Below are positions 37,167-49,819 of a DNA stretch of 64,000 nt, piece after piece; the stretch's first letter is position 1, and each line of letters opens with the position of its first letter. This DNA is from Apostichopus japonicus (Eukaryota > Echinodermata > Holothuroidea > Aspidochirotida > Stichopodidae). The stretch spans positions 5,402,214 through 5,466,213 of the forward strand of contig NC_092567.1 of NCBI RefSeq assembly GCF_037975245.1, in the 5' to 3' direction. Under the pieces are notes generated by a model. The model was not told the origin of the DNA. It was given only the letters and a program-made list of their open reading frames with translations, and made no database searches. The position numbers were made by a program, and so were the translations under genes.

Positions 37167-38845
37167 ACCTATCAAGCTTCTTTCACTATCCTACACTTCT
37201 TGATGCATGTAGGAATGGTAAGAATGAAGTAATCTGGTTGTTGTGACTTTATTCACCAAACTGCTGGCTAGCAGGCAGGGTTGAGGAAGTTTAATTCCCC
37301 TGTCACTATTTGTCAATATCATGTCATGATAACATGTCTTCCTTGCATATTTGAGAGCTAAATACTGTTGAACATAAACACATTTAGAGGGCATTAAAAC
37401 ATGTATGCACTGGCATCCATAAGGGTGGTTATAACTTTCCCCCTACCCCCCCCCCCCCCCCATTGGCTTCACTCCGGCTGCAAAATCACTGCATATTAGT
37501 GAAAATGCTTCAGCTGAAGTCCCAGGGACTCCCACCAGGGCTTATATTTATACTTCATAGAAATTACATTGTTCTCTCTAACATGTATACATGTTTTAAA
37601 CTTAGTAGAAGAAGACAGGAAGTAGAAGAGATGTTACAGAACTCTTTTGAAGCCCTCAGCACCGGCTAGGGCTCAGATATATAATCCACAGAGTCAAATC
37701 AGATTAAGCATTTCCATTACTGACATGTCCTTATGTGCTCAAAATTGCTAGCAGATTCCAAAAACTATGTGAAAATACTGAAGATTTGGAGATCTTTGCA
37801 GTACCCTTGTACAGTAAGTCCAGCCGCTATAAACAGAGACAACAATTGGAAATACTTCCTACTCATCTTAGTATGTACAGCTGTGACAAAAGAATTGTCA
37901 CTTGTGCTTGTTTAATTTTTAAACATTGCTCAGCCAATCACTGCAGTTGGTTTTAATAAATCTAACTGGCCTCAAAATTGATCTAACATCACCGAAGAAG
38001 TACGGTGGCTTAATAGGGACATAGGGAAAAAATGATTGTTCCCAAAATTTCCAAATTTGGACTTATTATCTCAATATTTGGACTTTTTATATCAAGATTT
38101 TGACTTAAAAAGTCAAAATGCTTTTTTGCTTTTTTGGACCTCATACGTCATTATTTTGACTTTTTCATCTCAAACTTTTTTAACTCAAAATTTGGAGGTT
38201 ACAAGTGTCTTCATCTGCAAAATTTTTAGAAAGAACTGACCATATTGGATAGCTATTAAACACTGAACAGGTTACTCAATAAACCTTTGGTGATCTAAAC
38301 AAAAACAGAGAGTGGTATAACTAGGTAAATGTAGGCAATGCAGTCTCCAGGGGCATGGTGCCATTAAATGAAGAAAAATAATATAAAAAACACATCCACC
38401 AAAGCTGACACACTAAATTAGATACAATTATCTCCTAATGAGTGGACATTCAAAAGACATTCTGTCCTCAATGGGAAAGAAGGTGCGAAATCTCACAAAT
38501 TTCTCAATCAAGCCCAAACCATGCATGGTTGGGTTTGTATGAGGTTGAACTCTCCTTTGGGAGCTCATTTATATCACTGCACCACACCTGTATATGCCAC
38601 TTCCACTAAACAACGAACAATCCGGTTCAAGTTTGATGGTTTACTGGTTAATTGTTTTACACTTAATACCTGGTTATTGGAAACTGAAGTGTACTTTCCT
38701 TCCTCTGTATTTGTTTCTGTGGATGTTCATGTATACAGGGGTAGTTAGCCAGAGACATACAAATATATGTTTCTGACTGACATTCTCAATATCTTATCAT
38801 TAGGACTTAATTCTCATTCACATCACTTTCTTTTTTCTTCATTAG

Positions 38846-38974
38846 GTCAACTTGAATTATCCTGAAGCGAGCTATTATGGGATCACCTATTCCACCTGTA
38901 GCTACCAGTTTTTGATGATTCACACTGTGCTGACAAGGACAATGAATGTTTCATCATCTGATATTTCCTCCATG
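38846..38974 (+). pseudogene. Exon-like segment, copy B (VNLNYPEASYYG type)
   Basis: After acceptor tcttcattag the frame is open for 43 codons: VNLNYPEASYYGITYSTCSY, QFLMIHTVLTRTM, then a Ser-rich end and TGA at 38975. A donor-like taatg|gtaagtg lies at about 38995, beyond the stop. The A counterpart has an earlier stop. Similar starts (V-N-x-N/D) after ag|gt acceptors recur at 31317, 32779, 40867 and 42164, suggesting an ancestral gene with repeated homologous exons, now decayed. Confidence 0.4.
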
Positions 38975-40629
38975 TGATGTTCATCACATTAATGGTAAGT
39001 GTAGAACAGTAATGATAATGTTTCAAAGATGTGTGGTAGATTTGTTGGATAGCATCGAAGATCAAGGAATACTCTTTTATGTCCATTCACTCTCACTGAA
39101 AGAATTTTATATTAAGTTTTAACTCATCCACTCAAAGTACAACTGACAGAACTAATCCCTAGTAAGGACATTAAAATCATCGGATTCTTGCTGGATTAAC
39201 TTGGTATGTTTGTAATGAGCTTGCCATGACACACTAGCTGCCTAAACACCATCTGGTATATTTTATTATTTGCCAAATTGTAATAAAAATTGCCTCCTGG
39301 GACTCAAATGAATAAAGTCTTGTAGAACTCCTGACACTCCCAGAATGAGATGTATAGGTATTTATTTTCTTCAGATCCAAACCATAAACTCTAAATACCA
39401 TATTAGATATTATATAATGATGTTAAAACATTAAATACTCAACTCAGTCTGTATTGCTGAGCTTTGTGTTAGAGGTATTTGTAATAAACATCAAATAAGA
39501 ACAAAAAACTTGATTTATTTAGGTAGGTCACACATATGTCACACAACTATGGATATTATCTTGAACTTGAATGTACTTTGTTTGTTATGATGTTTATTTA
39601 CTGTTGTAGAGTAGAGATGACTGTTTTAAGCATTTGCTTAAATATTGGAAATATGATTTGAAATATAATTGGACAGTGAATTGCAAATCACCTCCACCTT
39701 TGCTATTCTTCTCAAGATGTCTATCATATCAGCTGAAGATTATGGTTGGGTTTACATCTCCTTTACTTCTTTGATATTTATCTCCAAACTCCTGATAAAC
39801 TGTCGCACACCAGTTCTAAGATACACAATCAAATCTTGTGAGGCTAAAGAAGTATTATTCAATTAAGGTTTACACAAAACCAGTGACATTGAGAGCCAGG
39901 CACAGTTCCACGCACAATTGTGTCACCTGGTCAACTTTATTAAGTCTGTTTATTCTAAGTTAAAATATGTTATTCTTCATCACATATTTCACTGGGCACT
40001 CAACTGACAACTGTAGCCCCACCCACCCCCCACCCTCCTTACACCAAGGCTGCACAGAACAAAATGCTATATAATAACAGTATAAAATTCAACTGATAGA
40101 AAAAACACGTACCTTAACTCAATCAATGATAGAACAATGTCAGCATTTCAGAAATCATACAAATTTATCAACATATAGACAGTAAAGTGGACCATTGGTT
40201 CCTAAATTATGTGACCAGAATCCTTCATCATATTTTCTTCAGGCTTGATTCTATTTTCAGGTCTGTATCATTATAAGTCTTGTTTCTCAATAGAATATAA
40301 CCCAGATTGTAGATTGCTAAACTTTGACTGAAGATTCAATGTGTCACCAGAAACTACTTTTTAAGTCTTTGTTTATCCTAAGATAAATTATACTATTCTT
40401 TATCACATATTTCACTTAGTTTGTATTGAAGATTCAATGCTTGTCTCAATTTCAGATTAATGATTGTTTATATTTCAATTAGTTTGGTATTAGGTGAGCT
40501 GTATATACACTGTGGGGAGCATTATAAGACCTTGAACTCATCATGTACAGTCTATAGATTTGTATTCTAGTTGCATTAGTTTCTTTACATTGTTATTATA
40601 ATCATGACTGAGTTGTATTATTTCAAGAT

Positions 40630-40656
40630 ATATCATATCATATCATATCATATCAG
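40630..40656 (+). repeat. (TATCA)n microsatellite
   Basis: Five tandem tatca units, present only in duplication copy B. Confidence 0.92.
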
Positions 40657-40866
40657 AAGACATCCCTAATCTTTTACTAATTTTACTTTGTAATTTATTT
40701 TGAAACTACAGTAGTATACCATATATTTATAATAGCTGTGTTATATCTATATATTTGGCAATGTTATATTGTAGAATTATAATACTTGCAGACTTAGTTA
40801 TGACAATTTAAATGAATAATAACTTCATAACTGATGACCAAATGCATTTTGTTTTCTCATCATCAG

Positions 40867-40972
40867 GTAAACTTCAATTATTCAGTCCTGAGATCAGCTT
40901 ATTGAGGGATTTGCCAGTTTCATGTGTGGAGGACAGCTCTTGAAAGAAGTTTGTACAGTTTATATGAGCAGG
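40867..40972 (+). pseudogene. Decayed exon, copy B (VNFNY type)
   Basis: Counterpart of 31318-31422. Acceptor tcatcatcag and donor g|gtaatga are intact, but TGA interrupts the frame after 13 codons (agcttattgaggg). Copy A is open there but has the damaged acceptor, so each copy carries a different disabling change. Confidence 0.45.
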
Positions 40973-42550
40973 GTAATGATTGCATGGTCTACCACCTGTT
41001 TCTTACCCCACCCACCCCTCCCCCTAAGTAAGAATACTTCTAAATGTTGTGTCTTAGACTCGGGGATTCTGTGAAACCTCTTTAGTTCAGTGTTTCTCTA
41101 ATTGTAGCATCATCTCTACAAATTGTACAATCATTGTAGGTTTCAAGAGGAGGAAATTCTGATGTGATTTCTATATTATAGCCAAGTACATCTCTAATCT
41201 TTCAAATCTGACCAATTTTAATGGTCATTAGACATCCGTTGTTTCATTATGCCATAGTTTCATTCCTGTGTGAGCCTACTGCTAATGAAGGCTTTCTATT
41301 GTCACTGTCTCCAGGTTGAGTGGATATTATGTAATTTATGAAGGTCCACCTATCCCATCATATTAAATAGTTTCATGGATAATGATAACAATATTGAGTA
41401 TTGCACTGTGACAAGTAACAGTGTATGATTCTATCACAGAAGATCATACAACACAATATGACAAGCTCTTAGCATGTTATGTCATCTGATTTCCTTAATG
41501 CATTTTGTATGATTTTTATGGTCTGAAAGTTAATATGTACTTATGTTATAAGCGTGTTTGGGTAGGGGGGGGGGGGGCGGTTGTCAGGTTGATGTCTATT
41601 GGCAAAAGTGGAAATGAAGTTACTGGGACAGTTATAAAAGCAAAGACAACAACATTTGTATATTAGAGCATGTTCTTCTTCACACTAGTATACCAATTGT
41701 TTGACAAAGAAATCCAGGCCAGTAGTTGGGCCTAACATTGCTTGACTTCAGAGTAAAGGTGATATAACAAAGATGAACAACTTCATTGGCCTGCTGCACC
41801 GGTCATGTTAAAAGTACCAATCTAGAAAGTGTGCTGATCAATTTGGTATAATCCAAAGAATTGCAAAGATGCTACTAATGTTAGCCTATTTTTTTTGTTT
41901 ATGGATAAATTTTCAAAAGATACTCAACTTTAAAATATAAGCGCCTTACAATAAAATGAACTTGCAATTATTGAGTGGTTTCAGGGACACAGAGTCATTA
42001 GCTTGTATATCTGTGAGCAATGGAATAACTGTTGAGTAAATATTAAAAAAGTCAAACTCAATAACAAGGGATTTTATTGTTTGCATTAAACATCTAGTTC
42101 AGATATTCTCAATATAGAATTAGTGACAACTGATTCCTATTTTCTTTTTATCTCCTCATTAGGTAAATGTGGATTAATCAGTCTTGAGACGATCTTTGGG
42201 GGTCACCTGATGCGGTTCTTGCACATAATGGTTTACAATATGCTGATGGTAATGGTAACTGTATAATTAGTGTATAGCAGAACTGGTAAGCTGGGTTGTA
42301 GTTATAATTAGATTTGAGTCTGGGTAGAAGTGATTTTGTAACTGCCTAATCCTGGTGGAACAGTAATTGTTTTGAAACTTGCCTAATCAACAAAATCCCT
42401 AATGGCCTAGAGAAGAAGATACAAAGGCTTCAGTCTAACATCCATACACCATATATTAGGCAATGCATGCCATACATGTATTGCTAACCATTGAGTAAAA
42501 GTACACAAAGAGGTGTATGTGTTTAAAATACTGGGCCCATTTTTTTTGTT

Positions 42551-43925
42551 TCGATGAATATCGTAATATTTGCATGTATGATAGCGTATGTGTGTGTGTT
42601 TGTGACCCCCAGATTGTAAACATGATATCTCAAGAAGGGAAGGTTGGACCAACTTCATGTTTACTGTGTAGATGTACCACATTAAGTACAAGAATCCTAT
42701 TGTTTTCTGTGTAGGTCAAAGGTCACCAGGGGTCAAAATGTGGAAACCTTGTAAACACAATAACCCAAGAAGGGAAGCTTGGGCAGACCTCATATTTAGT
42801 GTGTAAAAGTACCACATTTAGTACAATAATCTTATTGTTTTCAGTGGGGGTCAAAGGTCATTTAGGGTCACTCGGGGTCAATTTGTCCAAACCTTGTAAA
42901 CACGATGTCTTAGGAAAGGAGCTTCAGCAATCTCATATATAAGTTGTAAAAGTACCACATAGAATACAGGAAGCGTATTGTTTTCTGTGGAGGTCAAAGG
43001 TCATTTAGGGTCACCTGGGCCAAATTTTGAAAACCTTGTAAACACAATAGCTCAAGAAAGGGAGCCTGGGCATACCTCATATTTAGTGCATAGACGTACC
43101 CCATTGAGTACAATAAGTATTTTGTTTTTGGTGGGGGTGAAAGGCCTTTTGGGGTCATTAGAGGTGAAATTTGAGAACCTTGTAAACACGATAAATCAAG
43201 AAGGGAAGGTCGGACCAATTCATATTTAGTGTTTAGAACTACCACCTTGAGTACAGGAAGCCTAATGTTCTTGGTGTAGGTCAAAGGTCCATTGGGGACA
43301 ACAGGTCAAATTGTGACAACCTTGTAAACATGATATTGCAAGTAAGGACAGATCTCATATTTCGTTTGTAGATGTACCATATTAAATTTAAGGAGCCTAA
43401 TATATTTTTTGGTGGAGGTCAAAGGTCATTTGAAGTCAGCAAATGCCAAACATTTACTTCACTCCCCTCTTACCTGTCTTTCCACACTTACACATCTTCC
43501 TAAACATAATACCGTAAAGAGAAGCTTGTAGAGATCGCATATTTGGTTTGAATTGTACAAAGTTGAGTACAAGAAGCATTAATGTTGTGGGCGGAGGTCA
43601 ATGGTCATTTGAGTTCACCTGGGGTTCATAATGTGAAACCATGTTTAACACAATATTTCAACAAGGAATGATGTCGTATTTAGTATGTTGATGTATCTAT
43701 CACAATAAGTACAAGAAGCCTGTTGTTGAGGTCAATGGTCATTTCAGGAAAGCCTGTGTCATTGTGAATTTGTTGTTTGTCACATCGCACTACTTTTCAC
43801 TGTATTAGTATTACTAATATCAAGTATGTTTTACACCCTCACTATACATTATGTCAGATTCATGCATAAAATAGCTGAATGTTACATCATCGAAACCATT
43901 ATGCATTTTTGCATTCTGGTTGTTT
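42551..43925 (+). repeat. Tandem array, ~140-bp units, each with AGGTCAAAGGTCA-like motif
   Basis: Absent from copy A, where tttctttgttttgtgtagcc is continuous. Eight units start with (a/g)ggtcaaaggtca or a variant at about 42714, 42849, 42992, 43136, 43279, 43417, 43596 and 43730. Each also has cttgtaaacacgatatc, caagaagggaag, tcatatttagtg and gagtacaagaagcct. The units diverge strongly, so the array was old when inserted or has decayed quickly. Frames at 42978-43229 (+) and 42994-43284 (-) are array products. Confidence 0.9.
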
Positions 43926-44843
43926 TGTGTAGCCATCATAAATTAAGGAACAAAATATTTAGATGACTTGATCCCTTCTAATTTATCAGTGTTTCATAGT
44001 GTTGGGTGGCAGGTAAGGGTAGTAATCAGTCTTAACAGCGCGGCCACACTCCTCTGTATTGTCAGCCTAACTTCCACAAAATATAGGGAGCAAAAGGTAT
44101 GACAGGCTCATAAATAAATCAATTAAGTTCAGAAGTGCATGTCCCCTTACAATTAAATAGAATAATTAAAAAAAAAAAGACCCATACCCAAACTAATTTA
44201 GAACACTTCTAAAGTCTGGGTTATATGATAAGGAGGACTATCCTTCTTGGTATATATCTCAGTTACAAACTAAGGAATGCATTGTAACAAGTAGTTAAAC
44301 TTGATCAAACCTATTGTACACAGTACATAGTAAGGCTTCCATTGGACCAGAAGTAACCTTAGATATACATTTAAACTTAATATATCATCAACTTTAATAT
44401 CCTAAGACTAAAGTATGCTATTTTAATAGGTTTATTTTTCTTGAAGGTAGCCTGTAAACTCCTCCCAGTGCTAGAAGTACATACGTGAGATTATTTACTT
44501 TTGATATAAACCCAAGATTTGCCAAAGGCCCAAAGCTAAGACATTTCTACATAATGTAGTATGTGGCATACCTCTCCATCATTCTGTTTTAATGGAGACA
44601 TAAACTAAGTGAAGTTGTTACTATATATGATGTAAGAGTGGATAACACCCTGCACAACTGCCTCAGCAAGTGAATCAGAAATGTTGTTACTATGATCACA
44701 CTGTCTAAAGCCTACAGTATGTGCTTCCACTTGCTATATGTTACATATATCACAATTAAGTCTTTGTTTAATAAAATGCAGAATGAATGACAGGAACCAT
44801 TTCATCTTTTCCATTCTAACCTTTCCTACCCTTTCACTCTCAG

Positions 44844-44952
44844 TGCATCCAAAACCAAAGACAATTGATATCAAATTTAAATCTGAAGATAATCTGTCAC
44901 TAATGAGCTATTTGCTAAGGGATTAAAAGTGGAAGTCTTTGGTTGGTTTACT
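44844..44952 (+). pseudogene. Frameshifted copy of the 34057 exon
   Basis: The acceptor ttcactctcag is kept. One base is missing near 44895 compared with copy A, so the frame ends about 30 codons into the segment. The remaining sequence is close to copy A. Confidence 0.5.
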
Positions 44953-45540
44953 GTAACGTGTGGAAATATGTTGTCAGTCAGTCAGTAATACAAGACATGC
45001 ATGTAGCTTCTGGACCCTATGCATGTCCTCAGAGTTCAAACCAAAGTAATTCAGAATTCCATTCTTAGCCATTGGTCAACAGTGTTGAAGGTTTCTCTTA
45101 ATGTGTTCTGTCTAAGATGTACATTGTTTGCACTTCAGTTATAGTACTGGCTATTCAAGAGATATTTCCAGCAAACTCAAGCACATGAGCTTTCTACATT
45201 TATTTTCTGTTGCAATACTATGGAAGATAACTCACAAATCTGGTAACAAAATTTCCAGCAATTGCCAAAAGATGTCTTTTATCGGGGGGGTTACACAATT
45301 CTTGGGAGGTAACATGGAGTTGATCAGTCACTACTACAAGTGTTGTAATTGCTTACATCGGATGCAAAACATATTCCTAAAAACAATATATTTGCTGCCC
45401 TGAGATTACAGCTCTATAAGACACAAGGGAAGACATTGATGTATGTTACAAAAATGATCACAGACCTGATGAATTTTCACCTTGATAAATCTAGTGAATG
45501 GAAAGTTGAGTTATTTTGTTATTTTCTCTTTAACCTCCAG

Positions 45541-45585
45541 GTGATACCGTTCTCAACATTTCTTCTGTACATTTCCTCCTTTTGA
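45541..45585 (+). pseudogene. Truncated copy of the 34881 exon
   Basis: Acceptor ctctttaacctccag, then VIPFSTFLLYISSF and TGA. Similarity to copy A stops at tttcctcc (45580), the edge of the segmental duplication. Confidence 0.5.
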
Positions 45586-47015
45586 CTAAACACAACTACT
45601 ATATTGTAGTATACTGTGGTGGATTGAAGATTTCTCTAAAGTGGAGACATTTACTGATAGATACCTAAATTAACAGTTCGTCAGAAAAATTCAACTTCTG
45701 TAGAAAATAAAGATTGCCCACATGCCAGGCAAGTTAAGTTTTTGTAGTATGTACCTTGGTCTGATGAAGGATGTGTTTGAAATTGAGAAACTATGAAGTG
45801 TCAAGTCTTTGAAGTTATATGTGCATTGTCACCTGTGGGTTACTCCCAAGATTATCTGGCATGCTGTAACATATCAACCCGAACTTATTATCAGCAAGTT
45901 GAGTTACCATGCAGGTACATAGACAGTCACAGTTTGTTGGGTACCCAGGACCAAACTGATGAATGCTGAATTCCATATTTCTAAAATGAAATACTCTTGT
46001 TGAGATCAATCAGTTACATAGAACTGTGTGAAACATATAGTGAGTTCATTGTTCAGGGTGGCCAGCAATTTGAAAGTCATCGGATACCCATGTCTGTAAA
46101 TTTGCTACCATTTCTAATACATAAATAAAGAGATGTTGCCGTACGTCTATCTAAGGATTCTAATTGCTGTCCACAAACTTAAAATAAGCTGTGTTCAGTC
46201 AATATTTTTGTGCAATGTTTTTACATTAATTTATGTTATGTTTTCAGTGTGGAGAGAGAGGGGTAGCAGAACCTGTTCAGTTGTTGTCCAATCCACAATA
46301 TTACTCAATATGGTGAAACGTTCCTTAAATATTATTGTAACTGAAGCTCTCTGATGCTTGCCATACACCAGACCGGCATGACTTTACAAACTTGCCTTGC
46401 ATGTTGAATCTTTGCTGTTGATTTCCATTAACCCTACATCTATATTATTATCTAGTCTACATATCTGTCTATTCTGTTCTATGTTCTTTTCTGGTCACAT
46501 TTCACCTTCATGTTTCTGCATTACTATATGGTTATTTTTATTATTCTATCAATACTGCTGTAGTACAATGTTGTTCTTCGTTACAAATAGAAAGAATGGT
46601 GGTTGTGCTATAAACAATACTTCCTCAAGCTGCTGTGTGATAAATATATTAACGAAATATGTATGGTGTATAAGGCCAGAGCCTGTATACTTCGCTTATG
46701 TCCATGATGTATGCCAACCATTCATAATTCATGTTCGCCTTTATATGCCGAACATTAATTTAAAGGTAATGTAACACCTAATTAATTTAAATGCAATGAA
46801 TTCCAATGACGGTTAGTTAAGGCTAATGATGTTTTAATACCCTCTCATATTTATTAATATGGTTGATGAATATTCATAAGATGCTTATTATATTTTTTGT
46901 ACTGTTTAAACTTAAATCCTATTTTTCTTTGTTTATCATTCCCAGACAGTTTCCGTTGTTCATTTATACTTGTTTAATTATACTTTATGTATAATATTAT
47001 AAATTGTTCGAGGAG
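45586..47015. other. Single-copy stretch, one possible last exon
   Basis: At 46248-46316, after the acceptor-like atgttatgttttcag, a phase-0 frame reads CGERGVAEPVQLLSNPQYYS, IW, stop. Its phase would fit the exon at 34881-34991, but the 11-kb gap makes this a weak link. A 125-codon frame at 46397-46774 is hydrophobic and cysteine-rich with no known motif. Nothing else is seen. Confidence 0.3.
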
Positions 47016-47660
47016 TGAAGAGGGTGGGGGAGATTGAGGCGTTTGAGGGAGATGGAGGGTTGGGTGGATGGGGGGATGGAGGGGTTTGATGGATGGGGGA
47101 TGGAGGGGTTTGATGGATGGAGGGGGTTGGGAACGGAGGGGTTTGGGGAGATGGAGGAGGTTGGGGAGATGGAGAGGGTGGGGATGGAGGGGGTAGGGGT
47201 GGAGGAGTTTGAGGGAGATGGAGGGGTTGGGGAGATAGAGGGGGTTGGAGAAATGGAGAGGTATCGGATGGAGGGGGATGGGGGATGGAGGGGTTTGAGG
47301 GAGATGGAGGGGGTGTGGGAGATGGAGGGGATTGGGGAGATGGAGGGGGTTGGAGAGATGAAAGGGTGGGGGATGGTGAGTGTGGGGGATGGAGGGATTT
47401 TTGGGAGATGGAGGGGTTTGGGAGATGCAGGGGTTTGAGGGAGATGGAGGGGGTTGGGGAGATGGAGGGGGTTGGAGAGATGGATAGGGTGAGGGTGGGG
47501 GATGGAGGGGTTTTAGAGAGATGTAGGGGCTTGGGGAGATGGAGGCGGTTGGCAAGGGGTGGGGAGATGGAGGGGATTGGGGAGATGGAGGGGGTTGGAG
47601 AGATGGATAGGGTGGGGGATGGTGAGGTCGGGGGATGGAGGGGTTTGAGGGAGGGGTGAT
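47016..47660 (+). repeat. Purine-rich minisatellite (ggagatggaggggnttgg)
   Basis: About 645 bp of near-continuous G/A on the + strand with units such as gggagatggagggg, tttgaggg and gttggggagatgg. Repeated GGGG/GGG runs could form G-quadruplexes, and the purine/pyrimidine asymmetry could form triplex DNA. Long frames on both strands (two of 240 codons minus, 134 and 124 codons plus, with Pro-rich or Gly-rich products) follow from the low stop content and are not genes. Confidence 0.95.
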
Positions 47661-48282
47661 GGTTAAAGACGGTGTTTGTTCCATCTTTTCTAACATACAC
47701 CTAATTCACCATATGATTTCCCCTCACCATGTTTTGACTACGGCTACAACCATATGCCAGAACTTTTATTGGTAGGCTATGCGCCAACCGATGGTGGCGC
47801 TCCGCTCTGATAGAGTCATAACGGTCCTTTTTTGGAAATGACCAACCCAATACAATTTCATGAAAAAGCGCCTGGTATATCTGCACATTAAAGCACTGCT
47901 ATGAACATTTGGACGATATATAGTTTCTCGATGTTTCTAAACTGCCCCTAGAAATTCTACCCAGGCTACGGCCCTGAAGTATATCTTTAGTTTATTGATT
48001 TGTTGTTTCCGATGAAGTGAATGTGCCTAGATACCACATAGTGCTTTTCAAATATACTTATAATACCATATGTGTGCATGTTGTAGATGTCTAGATAACA
48101 AGATATTCTTGTGTGCACAGTTTAGATGTTTCCATTTGGGTTTAAGTTTTAATTTGAATAATCATGATTAAGGTTCTAAATAACATCAGTATGTGAAATA
48201 TATAAGTATTTCTTAATTAAAGTATAATTTTGTCAAATGTGACTTTTATTAAATACATTTATAAATGACATATCAATTCAGG
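47661..48282. other. No feature seen
   Basis: AT-rich spacer between the minisatellite and the hAT-like element; no exon or repeat recognised. Confidence 0.4.
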
Positions 48283-48290
48283 CACCAAAC

Positions 48291-48673
48291 CAAGGGCGTA
48301 GGAACCGGGGGGGGGGGGGGCTGGGGGCGCCAGCCCCCCAGTGAAAAGTATGGTGGGGCGGAAGTATCATTCCGCCCCCCCCCCCCCCCCGCTCCGCAAG
48401 TCAGAATTCCCCTTTTTCCTTTCCAAATGAGAAAAAAATCTCATTTGGAGCACCAAATTGCATCTACTGTAAGGCCAGGTGAAAATGCAAAATTATTTAC
48501 AAAATGGAGTGGGTGTTGAAGTGTGCTATATTGCACCAAATTGCATCTGAGGCCACCTGGAAATGCAAAAAAAATCCAACGGGGAGGGGGACACCCCCTC
48601 CCCTTAAACCCGTCCCCCAGGTCGGCCATCAGTCTTCAGCGCCCCCACTCAAAAGTACCTTCCTACGCCACTG
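48291..48673. mobile_element. hAT-like MITE, 383 bp, 8-bp TSD
   Basis: The left end is CAAGGGCGTAGGAAC; the right end reads inward CAGTGGCGTAGGAAGG. The shared core GGCGTAGGAA and terminal CA fit hAT-type TIRs. The 8-bp sequence caccaaac flanks both ends exactly (48283-48290 and 48674-48681). The interior has no transposase: it contains poly-G and poly-C runs and two copies of caccaaattgcatct (near 48451 and 48535). Short frames inside are not genes. Confidence 0.93.
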
Positions 48674-48681
48674 CACCAAAC

Positions 48682-49819
48682 AGAAGTAAACCTGAAGATT
48701 TGTAGAGTCAGACCCCTGGACCCTGGCGGGGGTTCGCCCCTGGACCCCAACCGAAAAGGCTTTGCGCTAAGTCGCTCGTCGACTCCCTCAGTTTTATTCT
48801 TCTTCCCTTACCACCCTCAACCCAACTTTCAATTCGGATTGACGCTCCTGATCAGAGCATGGTCGATTTTAGCTTAAACCTGCTGGTTGTGTGTGTAGCT
48901 TTATCTCCTACGCCTATATACCGGTGAACTAATCACTGTCTACTGTTAATTTGTAGAAATAACTGATTAACGAAAAAATATGTTCGCCAAACTCGAGTTT
49001 GTCACATCTCAAAACAAACAAAGAAACTTTAAGCAGTATGATCCTAATAATCCGGTGTTAGTATCCTCTATCGGTTAGTAGCGTTGGGGGGGGGGGTGGG
49101 ATTTAAATTAATTTGTCCACTAGGAATGTTGAAATTAGACAAGAAGTTAGAAGATTTGCAAATGAGAGCGGAGACACGACTGAGGTGTTTGTTATGATAT
49201 GCAATATTTCATGACTTGGTTTGAACATGTCACAGAGGTACACAATGTATAAATGAGCACCTTTATCTTGCTTTATCTGCCTAGATTTATTTTAGTTCAT
49301 CTCCTGACTCGCGAACAGCGAAAATATAGTCTCGTGGTGAAAATGAAGCTTGCATACGAAGACATGGATTAGTGAAACTATCTTTCACCGTTTCACACCC
49401 CCCCCCCCCCCAACGTCTCCGTCTCCATTTTCTACGCTCATTTCAAAGAAATTGAATGACTTGTATATTTGAGGCCTAAGATAGCGCTGAGGAAGTATCG
49501 TACATGAAATGTGTAGCATTCGTTCATTTGGCTCTGTTCTGAGTCACTGTGAACCTGCAGTGGTTAAAGTACACTTGAGTCTATGCAAAACGATATGCAA
49601 TCATCGTGTAATGTTTACTTGTAACTGCGATAGAATCGGAATATATATCACGCCACTCACAGTATGTATTTAGCCTTCCGTCACTCGATATTTACATAAC
49701 AAACAAACAGTTTACTATATCACTGATATAGTTATCTGTTGATACTTTGATCCTGTATGCATATTCTATATTAGCATCGTGCATACACATACGCATCAAA
49801 CACGAAAAACTCGATAATG
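48682..49819. other. No clear gene; transposon-like fragment at left edge
   Basis: 48700-48790 (cctggaccctggcgggggtt, then ttcgcccctggacccc) looks like a further repeat fragment. Poly-G lies at 49086-49096 and poly-C at 49398-49412. The rest is unremarkable. Confidence 0.4.

Larger units (their letters stand above)
37167..45582 (+). repeat. Segmental duplication, copy B
   Basis: Direct-orientation partner of 25077-34919, about 12.1 kb downstream at its left end. It lacks the 2.9-kb transposon (junction near 38321) but has its own 1.4-kb insertion (42551-43925), a (TATCA)n run, and a small internal repeat near 40340-40440 (a second copy of the tcacatatttcact region). It ends inside the exon-like segment at 45541. 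Confidence 0.9.

Noticed and set aside
46397-46774. 125-codon hydrophobic ORF
   Set aside because: Cysteine/phenylalanine-rich translation of T-rich DNA, no homology recognised and no clear splice signals; could be chance.
46974-47700. Two overlapping 240-codon proline-rich ORFs on the minus strand and Gly/Met-rich ORFs on the plus strand
   Set aside because: They are translations of the purine-rich minisatellite, open in several frames on both strands.
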